In this document: piece after piece, positions 60,600 through 61,862 of the stretch
Numbering within the stretch: the stretch's first letter is position 1
Layout of the letters: the number at the start of each line of letters is the position of its first letter
Source of the DNA: UBA7960 sp964624065
GTDB lineage: Bacteria > Bacteroidota > Bacteroidia > Bacteroidales > UBA7960
Length of the DNA stretch: 61,862 bases
Reading direction: 5' to 3'
NCBI GenBank assembly: GCA_964624065.1
Contig: CAZUWF010000012.1
Span: 1 to 61,862 of the forward strand
The notes under the pieces: generated by a model
The model's database searches: none
The model's input: the letters and a program-made list of their open reading frames with translations, nothing else
What the model was told of the DNA's origin: nothing
Made by a program: the position numbers and the translations under genes

Positions 60600-61862
60600 T
60601 CAATAGTTATAATATGGGCTTTCAAACCGTGGGTTCACAACGATGTTAAATATTGAACCGAAGGTGTATGAAATACCTATGCTTGTTTGAAACCTGTATT
60701 GGGTGGCAAACCCGGTGCGGCGCAAAAGCATTTCTTCAAGAGTCAGGTTACCCTTGCTAAGTGAAAGTTGGTCGTGAATCACAGAAAAACTGCCAAAAAC
60801 AGCGAAACTCGAACCTTTAACAACTCCTAGCATGAGCCTTCCGCTAACCGATAGGTTTTGTTAAGAAAAGTCGTGCAGGTAATTTCGGTAGGAACTATTA
60901 AAATGAACCGACCCCCAACGCTCAATCACCGAGAAAGCCAAGGCTAATCTTTGAGAGAACAGGCCTTCTTTAAGCTTTTCGTAAATTTTTGTATCGTTGT
61001 ATTTGTTGTATTCATAACCCACCAAGTATCCGGAGGCTTAGTTGCCTGCGTGTGGATTGGGAGTAGGGGAAAAAGTTATACTCCAAACATGGCATCAGGT
61101 TAACCCTGGCTTTGATATTTCGAAAGTCAGAAGACAAAAATCCACCGAAACCTCCAGCCGAAAAGTGCTCGCCAAGACTAATTACGTGGTCAATATTTCC
61201 TCCAAAGCTCTGGTATGAATTTACATAGTCGTCAGTGTCAACTAAAGAAAACCTTGACCTTTTCGGTTATAATATAAGCCCTTTTCGGTTTTTCTTGCCT
61301 CGGTGGTTCTGTTTGCGGAAATCCTACCGTTAAACTAGAAGCCGGAATATGACTTTTCACCATAAAGATATCCGTGAATTCCGGCCTCAAATACCCAGTT
61401 ATTCCAATGATCTGTTGGTTCAATGAGTGATTCTGGCTCGGTGTATGAAATGTTAATGTGGTTTATTAGAGGTGTTTTGGATATATACTTGACCAGGCCT
61501 GTCATTATTATTTTTACAATTCCCTTTCTTTTATTCTCAGTGGTTTCTGATGGGGGTGCGGCAAACTTAAGTGTGTAGTTAATTCCCTTGAACTCTCCTA
61601 TCCCTCAAAAAAAATGTAAATTCGGTACCTATACCTCCAGTTTCCTGAGAGGTAGTTATAATGTCGAGTTGGGCATTTCTTTGGTCTCTCACGTAGTTCA
61701 CAAAAGTTATTTCCCTCTTGATAAAATCGTCGGCATCCAAAAAAACATTTATTGCATCCGACCTTCTGGTTGTAAGCAATTCCTCAGCCGCTTGAGCATT
61801 TAAGGGTTGACAAAACGCCACCGTTAAAAGCACTACAGCCTTGGTCGTTTTCTTTAGTTTGT
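60600..61862 (-). pseudogene. Exported beta-rich protein, multiply frameshifted and cut by the window edge
   Basis: On the minus strand the N-terminal part (signal KLKKTTKAVVLLTVAFCQPL, then INVFLDADDFIKREITFVNY) is recognisable as an outer-membrane family with repeated T-x-E-x-TFVNYVRD motifs. The frame then shifts near 61595 (to FKGINYTLKFAAPPS), meets a stop near 61340, and shifts again near 61250 (VDTDDYVNSYQSFGG). Another stop lies near 60862, before SVSGRLMLGVVKGSSFAVFG and the final NPRFESPYYNY. The start codon is beyond position 61862. At least four lesions make decay more likely than single errors. Similar proteins are outer-membrane beta-barrels of unknown function. Confidence 0.65.

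Noticed and set aside
1..61862. CRISPR arrays, rRNA or tRNA genes
   Set aside because: No regularly spaced repeats with spacers, and no rRNA or tRNA-like sequence was recognised by eye; a covariance-model search would be needed to be sure.

Overview
The window looks like chromosomal DNA of an anaerobic or fermentative member of the Bacteroidota. Many genes are preceded by a perfect TAnnTTTG -7 box, in two cases with a TTTG -33 box 19-20 nt upstream. Most start codons lack a Shine-Dalgarno sequence. The protein set fits too: TonB receptor with a carboxypeptidase-regulatory-like domain, PorT-type barrels, FadL-like porin, archaeal/eukaryal-type ProRS, class IIa FBA, trimeric [FeFe] hydrogenase. 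No rRNA, tRNA, CRISPR array or intact insertion sequence was recognised.

Layout. (1) 1-5900 is an AT-rich accessory block, all on the + strand. Small gene sets (HNH nuclease plus a broken secreted protein; Mrr restriction enzyme plus a zinc-ribbon protein; a broken UvrD-type helicase with an inserted nuclease domain; a lipoprotein) are separated by roughly 120-150 bp imperfect palindromes. It looks like an integron-like cassette array without a visible integrase. (2) 6189-10135 holds a DUF1801/YdeI-like protein, purE with a zinc-ribbon partner, and a DoxX protein. (3) 10226-16292 is amino-acid metabolism: a giant HcnABC-like fused oxidoreductase (-), then divergently tryptophanase, free-methionine sulfoxide reductase and an MntP-like transporter. 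(4) 16648-23823 holds a nitroreductase/LuxE-type pair, a histidine kinase/response regulator pair, a Cys-rich exported peptide, a TonB receptor and a broken ArsF-like gene. (5) 24085-34841 holds an MBL hydrolase with a toxin-antitoxin pair, a decayed FN3 lipoprotein, two paralogous small barrels, a MITE-like palindrome, an M20 amidohydrolase, an ECF sigma factor with a membrane-anchored barrel partner, a SagB-type oxidoreductase and a cation/proton antiporter. (6) 34929-48578 holds FBA, a GT4-type glycosyltransferase, the hydG-hydF-hydE maturation operon, the hydC-hydB-hydA hydrogenase operon, a GT2 and a FadL-like porin. (7) 48736-61862 is mostly housekeeping (proS, ansA, tatD-like, pheT, tdk, rsmI), with a highly repetitive lipoprotein and a broken outer-membrane gene at the right edge.

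How they work together. Catabolism of amino acids (tryptophanase, asparaginase, the fused FAD enzyme) would generate reducing power that the NAD-linked [FeFe] hydrogenase could release as H2. All three accessory maturases are encoded next to it. The NuoE-like HydC subunit has lost three of its four [2Fe-2S] ligands, which I consider the most informative metabolic oddity here. At least five genes are broken (460-1046, 2604-5002, 23417-23823, 25882-27653, 60600-61862), so the accessory parts of this genome are decaying or the assembly carries indels.
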